This document shows, piece after piece, positions 1 through 8,982 of a DNA stretch of 64,000 nt. The notes under the pieces are model-generated. The model was not told where the DNA came from. It did not search any database and saw only the letters and a program-made list of their open reading frames with translations. The stretch covers positions 2,306,566 to 2,370,565 of the forward strand of contig NC_016941.1 of assembly GCF_000236925.1 (NCBI RefSeq). Reading direction: 5' to 3'. The DNA comes from Staphylococcus argenteus. Lineage in GTDB: Bacteria > Bacillota > Bacilli > Staphylococcales > Staphylococcaceae. The position numbers and the translations under genes were made by a program. Every line of letters begins with the position of its first letter. Positions within the stretch are counted from its first letter, which is position 1.

Positions 1-227
1 ACAACAATCGCTAATATTACGATTAAAAAAGAAGCGTTAACGATTACTTTCATCGTCGTTCTATCTCTGAACATCATATTAAAGACAACTAGACTAATTG
101 ATAATGAAACAGCAAAAAAAGTAATAGCTAATACTAATTTCATCATAAATAAACAAACTAAACCTATGACTAATAAGGCATTTGATATTACAGCTGACGT
201 TTTTAACATTCTCGAATTAATATGCAC
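1..227 (-). CDS. Small membrane protein, C-terminus outside the window
   Basis: The minus strand stays open from the window edge to a GTG at 227. An in-frame ATG follows at 209. A GGGTGA ribosome-binding-like sequence sits just before the GTG, so the exact start is uncertain. The visible ~75 residues are mostly hydrophobic, with two or more membrane segments separated by a short charged turn (MFRDRTTMK). I do not recognise the family. It lies downstream of the formate dehydrogenase operon on the same strand, but the hairpin at 350-395 probably separates the two transcripts. The reading frame looks real; no function is assigned. Confidence 0.5.
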   Translation of the reverse strand, partial: MHINSRMLKTSAVISNALLVIGLVCLFMMKLVLAITFFAVSLSISLVVFNMMFRDRTTMKVIVNASFLIVILAIV

Positions 228-349
228 TCACCCTTTTTATTTAAATAACTTACATAATCATAATAATACATGATTTTTCATAGGCCTGTCGATGATTGAT
301 TCACAATAGTACGTGATTTTTTTGTTTTTCAATATTATTCATTTATTCC

Positions 350-395
350 AATAAAAAGCACCTTTTTCAATTTTTATTGAAATAAAAAAAGTGCT
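350..395 (-). terminator. Terminator of the formate dehydrogenase operon
   Basis: Inverted repeat: AGCACCTTTTTCAAT (357-371) pairs with the segment ending AAAAGTGCT (376-394). On the minus strand it is followed by a T-rich run. It lies about 40 bases past the DUF1641 stop codon. Confidence 0.7.
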
Positions 396-435
396 CCTAC
401 ACTACTTGCATGTAGAAACACTTTCCATTGTGATT

Positions 436-909
436 TTATTCTTCTCTAGACATACCTTTTAACATATTAAGCATGTAAGTTAAACTACGGTTCATGTCGT
501 CATCTTTCAATACGCCCAATAGACTTCTTATAGTTGTCTTAGCATTTGGACTCGCTTGATTCGCAACGTGTAATCCTTTATTAACTTTATTTAGGAAGTC
601 GCTTAAATCTGATACATTCAGTTCGCCTAATAAAAATACCATTGAAGCCATATTGGATAATAACCCTGTATAAATATCTTTGTTAAGTTCAACTGCAAAT
701 TTATTTATAATAACTTGACGTCCTCGAATTGCTCCATTTAAAGCATCTAATAATTTTGCATCATCTAATGTTTTAATGAGCTTAATTGCTTTTAAAATAC
801 TATCTTTGTTTGCAGCAATTGCTTCAGTAACTTCGTTCAAGCTTTCTAATTTTATTTGTTCTTCCGATTTTTCTAAGCGTCTAATTTTAGATGATATTCT
901 CTCAGCCAT
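436..909 (-). CDS. DUF1641 protein paired with formate dehydrogenase
   Basis: A 157-residue soluble, mainly helical protein with no membrane segment. It matches the DUF1641 (YrhD-like) family, usually found directly after YrhE/FdhA-type formate dehydrogenase genes in Firmicutes. Its ATG overlaps the fdhA stop codon by one base (TAATG), so the two are translationally coupled. The central region has a glycine-rich turn (AIRGRQ) and a helix ending LLGELN. By context it is an accessory or electron-transfer partner of the dehydrogenase. No catalytic motif is visible and its biochemistry is unknown. Confidence 0.85.
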   Translation of the reverse strand: MAERISSKIRRLEKSEEQIKLESLNEVTEAIAANKDSILKAIKLIKTLDDAKLLDALNGAIRGRQVIINKFAVELNKDIYTGLLSNMASMVFLLGELNVSDLSDFLNKVNKGLHVANQASPNAKTTIRSLLGVLKDDDMNRSLTYMLNMLKGMSREE

Positions 910-3863
910 TATTTATCCACCTGATTTCCTGGGAAAACATAATCTGGACGTTCCCATTTTTTCTGTACTTGTACGCTGTACTGCGGGTGACGTTTTTTGT
1001 TTACACGGAAGTTATTTGGATTTAATGGTGATTTCCCACGTTTCGTAATGACTTCTAAACGACAACTAGTTCGTTTGTAAGATGGTGTATCCGTGTATTG
1101 ATCAACATCACTATTAGTTAATAAGTTAATTGCTCCTAAATCGCCATTTTCCATCGCATCATTGTTTAATGGAATATAGATTTCTTTACCTTTAACACGA
1201 TCTGTCACATGAACTTGTAATACCGCTTCTCCTGTTTCAGAAATCAACTTAACTTCTGCACCTTCATGAATGCCTCTATCTTCAGCAAGCTCTGGAGAAA
1301 TTTCAACAAATGCACGTGGCACTTTATATTTAATCATTGGTGTTTGATATGTCATGTTACCTTCATGGAAGTGTTCTAACAATCTTCCGTTATTTACATG
1401 AATATCATAAACATCATCTTGTTTAAAGAAGTTATCAAATGTTAATGGGAATAATTTCGCCTTACCATTATCAAAATTGAATCCTTCTAAATAAAGTATA
1501 GGTTCATCAGTGCCATCAGGTTGTACTGGCCATTGTAAACTATTGAATCCTTCTAAGCGATCATAACTTACCCCCGCATATAAAGGTGTTAAGCGTGCTA
1601 CTTCATCCATAATTTCACTAGGATGTTTGTAATTCCAATCAAACCCTAATCTATTAGCAATTGCTTGGAAGATTTTCCAGTCAGGTTTTGAATCACCAAG
1701 TGGTTCTAATGCTTGGTATAAACGTTGGATACGACGTTCGGTATTTGTAAAAGTACCGTCTTTTTCAAGTGAAGGACTTGCTGGTAATACAACATCTGCG
1801 TATGTTGCTGTGAATGTTAAAAATTCATCTTGTACTACCATGAAATCTAATTTTTCAAATGCAGCTTGTACAAAATTAATATTTGAATCTACAATACCTG
1901 TATCTTCACCATATAAGTACAATGAGTGTACTTCTCCGTCATGTATACCTTCTACCATTTCATGATTATCTTTACCAGCTTTTGGATTCAATTTAACGCC
2001 GTACTCTTTTTCAAATTTAGCGCGAATATCATCCGCTTCAATACTTTGGTAACCTGTAATCTTATCAGGCATACTTCCCATATCACTACATCCTTGAACA
2101 TTATTATGTCCACGCAATGGATATGCGCCTGTACCAGGACGACGATAATTACCTGTTACTAGTAATAAGTTTGAAATTGCTGTACTTGAGTCACTACCGA
2201 TGTCTTGTTGTGTAATACCCATTGCCCAACAAATAACAACAGATTCAGCTTTAGCACATTCTTCAGCAAATTTAATCAATTCTGATTCAGGAATACCTGT
2301 TGCTTCTTCAGCAAAAGCCATTGTAAATGTTTCTAATGATTTGTAATATTCATCAAAATCATCTACCCACTCATCGATAAATGCTTTATCGTGTAAATCA
2401 TGATCAATAATATACTTAGTTACTGCACTTAACCACGCTAAATCCGTACCTGGTTTAGGTTGATAAAAACGATCCGCACGTTCTGCCATTTCATGTTTTC
2501 TAATATCAAATACATGTATTTTTTGACCAAATAATTTTTGCGCACGTTTCATGCGTGATGCGATAACCGGATGAGCTTCTGCAGTATTTGTACCAATTAA
2601 CACTGACATTGCTGCTCTTTCTAAGTCTTGAATACTACCAGAGTCACCACCGTGTCCAACAGTTCTAAATAAACCTTTTGTTGCAGGCGCTTGGCAATAT
2701 CTTGAACAGTTATCAACGTTATTTGTACCGATTACTTGTCGCGCTAATTTTTGCATTAAGTAAGATTCTTCATTTGTTGCTTTAGATGAAGAAATAAATG
2801 ACAACGCATCTGGACCATATTTTTCTTTAATTGATGTGAAATTATCAGCAATCACGTTTAATGCCTCATCCCACTCAACTTCATGGAATTCACCATTTTT
2901 TCTAACTAATGGCTTTGTTAAACGTTGATCTGAATTAATATGTCCCCATGAAAACTTCCCTTTAACACATGACGCAATTTTATTTGCCGGAGAATCATGA
3001 GATGGTTGTACTTTCAAAATTTCTCTATCTTTCGTCCAAACTTCAAATGAACAGCCTACACCACAATATGTACATACTGTTTTAGTTTTCTTAATACGTT
3101 CTTTACGCATTTCTGCTTCAGAATCTGAAATCGCAAATAATGGTCCATAACCAGGTTCTGCTTTTTTAGTTAAATCGATCATTGCTGCTAAAGAACCAGG
3201 TTCAGTATCAGTCATATAACCTGCATTACCTTCCATATTTACTTCCATCATAGCGTTACATGGACATACCGTTGCGCATTGCCCGCAAGATACACATGAA
3301 GATTCATTAATTGGTACATCATTATCCCAAATAACACGTGGATGTTCACGATCCCAATCAATTCTAATTGTTTCATTCACTTCGATATCTTGACATGCTT
3401 CTACACAACGACCACATAGAATACATTGATTTGGGTCATAGCGGTAAAATGGTCCATAATCTTTTTCATAAGGTTTTTCTTTATACTCATATGTTTGATG
3501 TTGAAGTCCCCAAGCATCCATTGTGTTGTGGATTTCACAATCACCATTATTATAATCACATACTGTACAATACAGCATATGCTTTTCTAAAATACGGTCA
3601 AGCGCTTCTTTTTGAGCATCTTTTACATCATTGTTCACAGTATTTACAGTCATTGGACGATCAATCACCGTACTACATGAACGTTCAATTTTACCGTCAA
3701 TTTCAACAGTACATGTATCACATGTTTGAATTGGTCCCATCGATTCGTTATAACAAATTGAAGGTACAAATGTATCTTGTGATTTAATAAACTCAAGTAA
3801 ATTCGTACCAGGTTCTACAAGATAATCTTTTCCATCAAGTGTAACCACCAAATGTTCTTGCAT
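909..3863 (-). CDS. fdhA: Formate dehydrogenase alpha subunit, molybdopterin type
   Basis: A 984-residue iron-sulfur molybdoenzyme expected to oxidise formate to CO2 in the cytoplasm. A [2Fe-2S] ferredoxin-like domain comes first (Cys37, 48, 51, 63), then a Cys/His cluster ([10 protein letters not shown], about 95-104). Two [4Fe-4S] motifs follow (CILCGRC at 147, CVSCGQC at 190). The molybdopterin domain starts at CTYCGVGC (264-271, with Cys299). Cys390 in NCSRYCQAP occupies the place of selenocysteine in E. coli FdhF, so this is a Cys enzyme. ATG 3863 is preferred over GTG 3872 because GGGGTGA lies seven bases before the ATG. It is first in an operon with the DUF1641 gene. Confidence 0.93.
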   Translation of the reverse strand: MQEHLVVTLDGKDYLVEPGTNLLEFIKSQDTFVPSICYNESMGPIQTCDTCTVEIDGKIERSCSTVIDRPMTVNTVNNDVKDAQKEALDRILEKHMLYCTVCDYNNGDCEIHNTMDAWGLQHQTYEYKEKPYEKDYGPFYRYDPNQCILCGRCVEACQDIEVNETIRIDWDREHPRVIWDNDVPINESSCVSCGQCATVCPCNAMMEVNMEGNAGYMTDTEPGSLAAMIDLTKKAEPGYGPLFAISDSEAEMRKERIKKTKTVCTYCGVGCSFEVWTKDREILKVQPSHDSPANKIASCVKGKFSWGHINSDQRLTKPLVRKNGEFHEVEWDEALNVIADNFTSIKEKYGPDALSFISSSKATNEESYLMQKLARQVIGTNNVDNCSRYCQAPATKGLFRTVGHGGDSGSIQDLERAAMSVLIGTNTAEAHPVIASRMKRAQKLFGQKIHVFDIRKHEMAERADRFYQPKPGTDLAWLSAVTKYIIDHDLHDKAFIDEWVDDFDEYYKSLETFTMAFAEEATGIPESELIKFAEECAKAESVVICWAMGITQQDIGSDSSTAISNLLLVTGNYRRPGTGAYPLRGHNNVQGCSDMGSMPDKITGYQSIEADDIRAKFEKEYGVKLNPKAGKDNHEMVEGIHDGEVHSLYLYGEDTGIVDSNINFVQAAFEKLDFMVVQDEFLTFTATYADVVLPASPSLEKDGTFTNTERRIQRLYQALEPLGDSKPDWKIFQAIANRLGFDWNYKHPSEIMDEVARLTPLYAGVSYDRLEGFNSLQWPVQPDGTDEPILYLEGFNFDNGKAKLFPLTFDNFFKQDDVYDIHVNNGRLLEHFHEGNMTYQTPMIKYKVPRAFVEISPELAEDRGIHEGAEVKLISETGEAVLQVHVTDRVKGKEIYIPLNNDAMENGDLGAINLLTNSDVDQYTDTPSYKRTSCRLEVITKRGKSPLNPNNFRVNKKRHPQYSVQVQKKWERPDYVFPGNQVDK

Positions 3864-4432
3864 ATTACTCACCCCGTCTATATATATATTTTTCCGTAAA
3901 TGACTTATTAAGTATTACTACAATCCCATCTATATTAAAAATGCCCCCACATCTTTCAGATAGAATTAACTTAATTGTATTACTTTATGCACTAGTTGTT
4001 AAGTAGAATTTTGTATTTTGCTTTTTTGCAAACTTTTGCATTACAAATAATTAGTGCGAAATTTAATCACTATTCATTTAATTGAAAATTGTTATCATCT
4101 CTACTACTTTGATACTGTATTTACAAAATTAGTCATACCACTTATCAATACCTTTTTTCAGAAAATTATTAATTAAATCTATATAACTTTATGGTAGCCA
4201 GTAATGACTATAACTAATCATCAATTCAAACTATTATCACATTATGCAGCTATATAATTGACTAATTGCATATTACTTACTCTAATCATTTAAAATACAA
4301 CAAAACCTGTAAATGAAAAGTATGCTCTTTTCACTTACAGGTTACTGCAATATTTTTATATTAAATTGATAGACATTCAACCTATACTATCATTCAATTA
4401 AAGACATGACGTTAAATGTTGTCACTAAACGA
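3864..4432. other. Intergenic region between fdhA and lcpC
   Basis: About 570 bases, very AT-rich, with no credible reading frame. It holds the leader and presumed promoter of fdhA and, at 4300-4343, the terminator of lcpC. I could not pick a convincing promoter pair or a Rex- or Fnr-like site. Confidence 0.6.
4300..4343 (-). terminator. Terminator of lcpC
   Basis: AACCTGTAAATGAAAAG (4304-4320) pairs with CTTTTCACTTACAGGTT (4327-4343). On the minus strand a TTTTGTTG tract follows. It lies ~90 bases beyond the lcpC stop. Confidence 0.75.
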
Positions 4433-5389
4433 CTACTCTAAATTGTCTTTTAATAACTTCGTACTTTCAGCTTTAGATTGTTCACTTGGAATGAAGTAAT
4501 ACAATCCATCACTTTGAATACCACCTTGACCACTTAATTGATGTTTATTAATCGTATCATTAGCATCTTTATAATTACTTCTAATCGTGTTCAAATCACC
4601 TAACGTTAAATCTGTTTTAACATTATTTTGAATTTCATTCATTAGACTATTGAAGTGTGTGATTGATGATGGACTAGCAATTTTATTAGCCATCGCTTCT
4701 AAAACAATTTGCTGACGCTGTTGACGACCAAAATCTCCACCAGCTCCTTCTTCTTTACGACTTCTAATAAATTTTAACGCTTGATCACCATTCACATGTG
4801 TTTGCTGACCTTTTGTAAAATGAACACCATCAACAGTGAATGTATCATTACTTACTACATCAACACCGCCGATGCTATCTATCATATTATGCAAACCATC
4901 CATATCAATTGTCGCATAATGGTCAATTGGTACATTCATTAACTTTTCAAGTGATTTCACAGCCATATTAGGTCCACCATATGCATATGCATGCGCGATT
5001 TTTTCCGTTGTACCTCGCCCTACAATTTCCGCTCTTGTATCACGTGGTATACTAACAATTTCAGTTTTCTTCGTTTTAGGGTTGATAGATAAAATCATTA
5101 TACTATCACTACGCTCTCCGCCACCCTTTTTCTTACGATCAGCATCCGAATCGACACCGAATAAAGCAATTGTAAATGGATCACCATCTTTTAAACTTAC
5201 CTTTTTATCTCTTAATTCTGACTTGTTACGATCTAACGGATTATGAATTTTATTACCAGTAATAAAAATTTTAGCAGCTACATAAACTACTGCTACAATC
5301 GCTAAAATGACTAAAATACCAAATACCCATAAAAATATTTTCTTAGGTAGGCTCATTTTACTTTTATTTGAACGCTTCAATCCCACCAC
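4433..5389 (-). CDS. lcpC: LytR-CpsA-Psr family glycopolymer ligase LcpC
   Basis: A 318-residue LCP protein. A basic N-terminus is followed by one membrane segment (about residues 16-38), then an extracellular LCP domain. Family motifs are visible: ALFGVDSDADR, the Arg-rich VSIPRDTRAEI, the IDHYATIDMDGL segment and ALKFIRSRKEE. LCP enzymes transfer undecaprenyl-linked glycopolymers (wall teichoic acid, capsule) to peptidoglycan. S. aureus has three paralogues; the order next to fdhA identifies this one as LcpC, reported to favour capsule attachment. It is monocistronic between a terminator and the upstream inositol-phosphatase gene, 114 bases away. The paralogue assignment rests on synteny I know, not on a search. 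Confidence 0.88.
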   Translation of the reverse strand: MVGLKRSNKSKMSLPKKIFLWVFGILVILAIVAVVYVAAKIFITGNKIHNPLDRNKSELRDKKVSLKDGDPFTIALFGVDSDADRKKKGGGERSDSIMILSINPKTKKTEIVSIPRDTRAEIVGRGTTEKIAHAYAYGGPNMAVKSLEKLMNVPIDHYATIDMDGLHNMIDSIGGVDVVSNDTFTVDGVHFTKGQQTHVNGDQALKFIRSRKEEGAGGDFGRQQRQQIVLEAMANKIASPSSITHFNSLMNEIQNNVKTDLTLGDLNTIRSNYKDANDTINKHQLSGQGGIQSDGLYYFIPSEQSKAESTKLLKDNLE

Positions 5390-5503
5390 TCCTTTACTAT
5401 TCCATACATACTTTATCTGTTTTCCCTATTTATTATATAGTAAAATTATTTTTTTACTATACTTCTGAAGACGTATTACTATTTTTCGCTATTATTTCTA
5501 TTT

Positions 5504-6310
5504 TCAAACACGACTACTTAGTTTTTTATATCCACCATTAGCATTTAAAATTTCTAGTATCTTTTGATGGCATGCCACGTTACTAATTATAAACGGTCCA
5601 CCTTTAAGATAATCAATCTTATCACCATTTAAAGATGTCATTTTTAAATTAAGTAGTTCCGCAAACAAAAATTGTGCAGCAATATCCCAAGGTTTAGGGT
5701 TTGTATTAATATGCGCACCAAACTGCCCTTTTGCAACACGAATTGAATCTAATCCACATGCTCCAACTAGACGATAACTAAATGACGCATTGAATAGGTC
5801 TTGTACTGTTTCCATATTCATAACTTGCGCATTAAATGAAACAATTGCATCTTTTAATGGTAAAGGTTCCGGCGCTTCCAACTTCAAATTATTGCTAAAA
5901 GCACCGACTCCTCTAATCGCTTTATGCAGTTGCTTATGAGGGTAATCATATATATAAGATAACATTGGTTTTCCCTCAACAAAGTAGGCCAATATAATAC
6001 AATAATCTTCTTGTTGTTTCACTAAATTTGCAGTCCCATCGACAGGGTCCATAATCCACAAATCTTTAATACTTTTCGTAATCATATCATTATTTTTTTC
6101 TTCTGCTAATAACTCATGTTCTGGAAAATGTGTACATAAAAAAGTTTGAAATTGTTGTTGAATTTGCTTATCGACATTTGTTACTAAGTCAAATCTATGG
6201 CGTTTTGTTTCTGTAGTCATTTCACTTATCAATTGTGGAATGAGAATATCTAATTGTTGCAACCAATTACAAATTAATTTATCAATCTGTTGTAATGTTT
6301 TTTCTGTCAT
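5504..6310 (-). CDS. Inositol monophosphatase family protein (SuhB-like)
   Basis: A 268-residue cytoplasmic phosphatase of the lithium-sensitive Mg-dependent family. Metal-binding motifs are present in order: LLAEEKN (first Glu pair), IMDPVDGTANLV (the DPxDGT signature) and KPWDIAA (the WD motif near the C-terminus). Length is normal for the family. The substrate (inositol phosphate or another sugar phosphate such as NADP) cannot be told from sequence. The start has a modest ribosome-binding site, AGAAGTGG. The RsaI terminator lies ~96 bases upstream on the same strand, so this gene needs its own promoter or read-through from RsaI. Confidence 0.85.
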   Translation of the reverse strand: MTEKTLQQIDKLICNWLQQLDILIPQLISEMTTETKRHRFDLVTNVDKQIQQQFQTFLCTHFPEHELLAEEKNNDMITKSIKDLWIMDPVDGTANLVKQQEDYCIILAYFVEGKPMLSYIYDYPHKQLHKAIRGVGAFSNNLKLEAPEPLPLKDAIVSFNAQVMNMETVQDLFNASFSYRLVGACGLDSIRVAKGQFGAHINTNPKPWDIAAQFLFAELLNLKMTSLNGDKIDYLKGGPFIISNVACHQKILEILNANGGYKKLSSRV

Positions 6311-6405
6311 TTAGTTCACCACTTCTTATATCATAATCATTTTAGTATTACCCTATATCAAAAGAATCAAATATACAAATGAATTCTTTCATATTAATTT
6401 CCATA

Positions 6406-6435
6406 AAAAAATCGGCTAGTCACGTGCTAGCCGAC
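6406..6435 (-). terminator. Rho-independent terminator of RsaI
   Basis: TCGGCTAG (6413-6420) and CTAGCCGA (6428-6435) form a perfect 8-bp stem around TCACGTG. On the minus strand a run of seven T (6406-6412) follows. Confidence 0.9.
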
Positions 6436-6549
6436 AAATAGAAAGGAAAGTAAGTAATAAATATTGAAGATGTTGTGATGTAACTTGAACGATTAAAAGC
6501 TATCTGTTATATAGCTCTACCCCTTTGTTTAATCGCTCCCCCTGTTACA
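6406..6549 (-). ncRNA. rsaI: Small regulatory RNA RsaI (RsaOG)
   Basis: A 144-nt transcription unit is visible on the minus strand with no reading frame. Its promoter lies at 6556-6584. The 5' part contains a G-rich AGGGGGAG and a second GGGG. These flank a hairpin closed by CGATTAAA/TTTAATCG with an inner AGCTAT/ATAGCT stem. A C/U-rich linker follows, then a strong terminator (CGGCTAG/CTAGCCG plus seven T). Length, location upstream of the suhB-like gene and the overlapping cre box match RsaI of S. aureus. RsaI is a CcpA-repressed sRNA made when glucose runs out, reported to act on sugar uptake and biofilm mRNAs. Identity is from memory of the locus. Confidence 0.85.
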
Positions 6550-6555
6550 AATAAT

Positions 6556-6594
6556 ATAATAGCACAATCTTTTCTTTAATGTAAGCGTTTTCTA
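6556..6594 (-). promoter_or_regulatory. RsaI promoter with overlapping cre box
   Basis: On the minus strand, TTACAT (6584-6579) and TATTAT (6561-6556) are spaced by 17 bases. The -35 is embedded in ATGTAAGCGTTTTCTA (plus strand 6579-6594), a full match to the CcpA cre consensus WTGNAANCGNWNNCW. The position predicts repression by CcpA in glucose. Confidence 0.85.
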
Positions 6595-6696
6595 CAAATT
6601 TTTACAACTTTTTTTAAAAAAGCTAATGAAAATGTCCTCATTGTCACTCTTATGTTATACTTTGTGTAATATATCATCTTTAAGGAGGTGGCTGTC

Positions 6697-7389
6697 ATGA
6701 ATAAAGCTGAAAGGCAAAATTTAATTATTACTGCAATTCAACAAAACAATAAAATGACCGCATTAGAATTAGCTAAATATTGCAACGTTTCCAAGCGTAC
6801 GATTTTACGTGACATTGACGATTTAGAAAATCAAGGTGTTAAAATTTATGCGCATTATGGAAAAAATGGTGGTTACCAAATACAACAAGCACAATCTAAA
6901 ATTTCATTAAATTTATCTGAATCACAATTATCAGCCTTATTTTTAGTACTAAATGAAAGTCAGTCGTATTCGACGTTACCATATAAAAGTGAAATCAACG
7001 CAATCATAAAACAATGTTTAAACTTGCCACAAACACGATTAAGAAAACTTCTTAAACGTATGGATTTTTATATTAAGTTTAAAGATACACAACATATGAC
7101 GTTACCTATGTTGTTTTCTGATATTTTAATTTACTGTACAGAGCGTAATGTGATGTTAGTAGATTATAAAGTAGATGATAAAATCAAAGCCGAAAATGTT
7201 ATATTCATCGGGCTGCTATGTAAAAGTGGACACTGGCACGCCGTAATTTATGATATCGCAACAGATATGACAGCAGAACTTGAGATTGCAAATATTGTGG
7301 ATATCTCATATTCTTTTGGCAAGACAATTCAAACAAGAGATATATCCATTGATAACTACCATCAATTTTTAAACCCCATCGATTCTTAA
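6697..7389 (+). CDS. HTH/WYL-type transcriptional regulator
   Basis: A 230-residue DNA-binding protein. The N-terminal ~60 residues form an HTH_11-like winged helix (ALELAKYCNVSKRTILRDI then a wing with GKNGGYQI). The rest resembles the WYL ligand-sensing architecture of YafY-type regulators. ATG 6697 is preferred over GTG 6688 because AAGGAGG lies just before the GTG and seven to eight bases before the ATG. It is transcribed alone, divergently from RsaI, about 147 bases from the RsaI start. Targets and ligand are unknown. Confidence 0.8.
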   Translation: MNKAERQNLIITAIQQNNKMTALELAKYCNVSKRTILRDIDDLENQGVKIYAHYGKNGGYQIQQAQSKISLNLSESQLSALFLVLNESQSYSTLPYKSEINAIIKQCLNLPQTRLRKLLKRMDFYIKFKDTQHMTLPMLFSDILIYCTERNVMLVDYKVDDKIKAENVIFIGLLCKSGHWHAVIYDIATDMTAELEIANIVDISYSFGKTIQTRDISIDNYHQFLNPIDS

Positions 7390-7407
7390 GCAACAGAATC
7401 AATGGGG
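7374..7407. terminator. Bidirectional terminator overlapping a stop codon
   Basis: CCCCATCGATTCTT pairs imperfectly with GAATCAATGGGG. The hairpin spans the stop codon of the WYL regulator and has T-rich flanks on both strands. It serves convergent genes. Confidence 0.7.
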
Positions 7408-7412
7408 CTTTC

Positions 7413-8150
7413 TTAACCATAAATTTGTACGACCGTCATAATAAATGACACAAAATTATTTACAATATGTAATGCGATAGTCGAACCTAAGTTTCTACCT
7501 GATTTCAAATAAGTAACCACCATAATAATAGCTAAAATTAGATATGGACCAAATTCAAATGGTGATTTCGCATCAGTAACATGAATAAGTGTAAATAAGA
7601 ACACCGAAATAATACTCATCACTATAAAATTAAATTTCTTACCTAATTCTCCTATTAAAATATGTCTAAAAACCAGTTCTTCAACTATTGGACCTACAAT
7701 CACTATTAATAAGAATGCTACTGGTAAAAATGAAGGCACTTCAAACATTTTATTTAGTTCAAGCTCATTCGCTGTTTCGCTATATTGCAAATGTTTAGGT
7801 AAAAACTGTGTCATAAATTCATATGCATAAATTAAGATGACTGCAATAATATATGTTATTAATAACCTAAGCCAATGTTTTTTTATATACATTAAACCTG
7901 CGAGAAGTCTTGAGCTTATCACCTTCAAATGAAATAAACAAAACGCCATGATACCAATGCTATACGCGATAGTTTGTGCAACAATCGCTATAAATATAAT
8001 ATCTCTATCACTAATTAAAGCCCCAAACGACTTCATTGTTGTGTAAAGTGCAAATATTAGTGCAAAAAATAATACACCTATAATTGGAATTATGAGTAAG
8101 TCTATCCAAGCTATATCTTTAAACTTATATTTCTTTTTTAAATTATCCAC
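7413..8150 (-). CDS. CPBP (CAAX/Abi) family intramembrane metalloprotease
   Basis: A 245-residue membrane protein with about seven or eight hydrophobic segments. All three CPBP/Abi catalytic motifs are intact: Glu157-Glu158 and Arg162 in EELVFRH, His190 in FTLIHV, and His228/Asn232 in HIVNNF. The family is related to eukaryotic Rce1 proteases, and bacterial members act in peptide maturation or bacteriocin immunity. The frame stays open upstream to 8237, but GTG 8150 has GGAAGGA in front of it and avoids overlap with the divergent gene at 8205. The gene is convergent with the WYL regulator. Substrate unknown. Confidence 0.8.
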   Translation of the reverse strand: MDNLKKKYKFKDIAWIDLLIIPIIGVLFFALIFALYTTMKSFGALISDRDIIFIAIVAQTIAYSIGIMAFCLFHLKVISSRLLAGLMYIKKHWLRLLITYIIAVILIYAYEFMTQFLPKHLQYSETANELELNKMFEVPSFLPVAFLLIVIVGPIVEELVFRHILIGELGKKFNFIVMSIISVFLFTLIHVTDAKSPFEFGPYLILAIIMVVTYLKSGRNLGSTIALHIVNNFVSFIMTVVQIYG

Positions 8151-8204
8151 TGTTGTATCCTTCCCTTGTACTATCGTATTTTTTATTTTTGGAGGTACCC
8201 TTAT

Positions 8205-8525
8205 ATGATAAACGAAAATAATTACATTAGACAACAAATTATAGAATTGATTCAGCGAGTTGAAATGATTAAATACAATACAATCATGACATCAATAAAT
8301 GTAGCGCCTCTTGTCGATGAATTCAATCAAATCGTAAATGATGAATTCAAGAAATACCAAAACCTTACACATACTACTATTCATAATTATAATCAAATTG
8401 TCTATTATGAACTATTACACCTTCTCACTAAACGACCAATGTACAGAATCAATTATGGCAATAAAATTCAATATTTTAATTTTTATCACAGAGAACTTCA
8501 TGATGCACTCACCGCAATGAATTAA
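8205..8525 (+). CDS. Uncharacterised 106-residue protein
   Basis: ATG 8205 has a strong ribosome-binding site (GGAGG at 8191-8195). The product is soluble and rich in Tyr, Asn, Ile and His, with two long amphipathic helices (for example IIELIQRVEMIKYN). No catalytic motif or membrane segment is visible. It is divergent from the CPBP protease gene, with 54 bases between the two starts, so they probably share a regulatory region. Family not recognised. Confidence 0.7.
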   Translation: MINENNYIRQQIIELIQRVEMIKYNTIMTSINVAPLVDEFNQIVNDEFKKYQNLTHTTIHNYNQIVYYELLHLLTKRPMYRINYGNKIQYFNFYHRELHDALTAMN

Positions 8526-8982
8526 CCTCAATTCAATTTACATATCAACCTTATTTTTCTTCAATGCCATTTAGACAAGTTATTTATTAAAATTCACTTT
8601 ATTACATAAATTATACAATTTAAAAGTTTCTTCAAATTGTAAAGATGTGGTAATCGCGATATAATTATAGTGATTAAGGTGATAGATTGGGTCTTGTATG
8701 TCTATTTTTACTTAGGCTTAAATAAATGAGTACATGATGTATAAATTGGGAATATACATTATGTCTTATAGTGATATATTTGTATCATTTGCACATGGGA
8801 GTATGCTATTTTTTAATCTATACATCTTAAAAAGTTTTACAGTTTTAATTTTCAATATCATTAAACAAACAACATATTCAGCTTATTTTTCATTCTCTTA
8901 CGTTACAAGTTGTAATACCATCGCGTTAAACAACAAAAGCCAACGCTAATAAAACATATTGCGTTAAAGTGGAGTGATTAAT
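8526..8982. other. Intergenic region before an RpiR-type regulator
   Basis: About 457 AT-rich bases. A 71-codon open frame at 8734-8949 lacks a ribosome-binding site and is not accepted. Near the downstream gene an imperfect palindrome, AACGC-(14)-GCGTT (about 8943-8965), could be an operator for the RpiR protein. No terminator is evident. Confidence 0.45.

Noticed and set aside
2690-2710. Possible selenocysteine in formate dehydrogenase
   Set aside because: The catalytic position is encoded as Cys (NCSRYCQ), and no in-frame TGA or SECIS-like hairpin is present.
3368-3787. Open frame of 139 codons opposite fdhA
   Set aside because: Lies entirely inside the strongly supported dehydrogenase gene on the other strand, with no ribosome-binding site and an implausible Tyr/His-rich composition.
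8734-8949. 71-codon open frame before the RpiR gene
   Set aside because: No ribosome-binding site, no family and AT-driven hydrophobic composition; probably chance.
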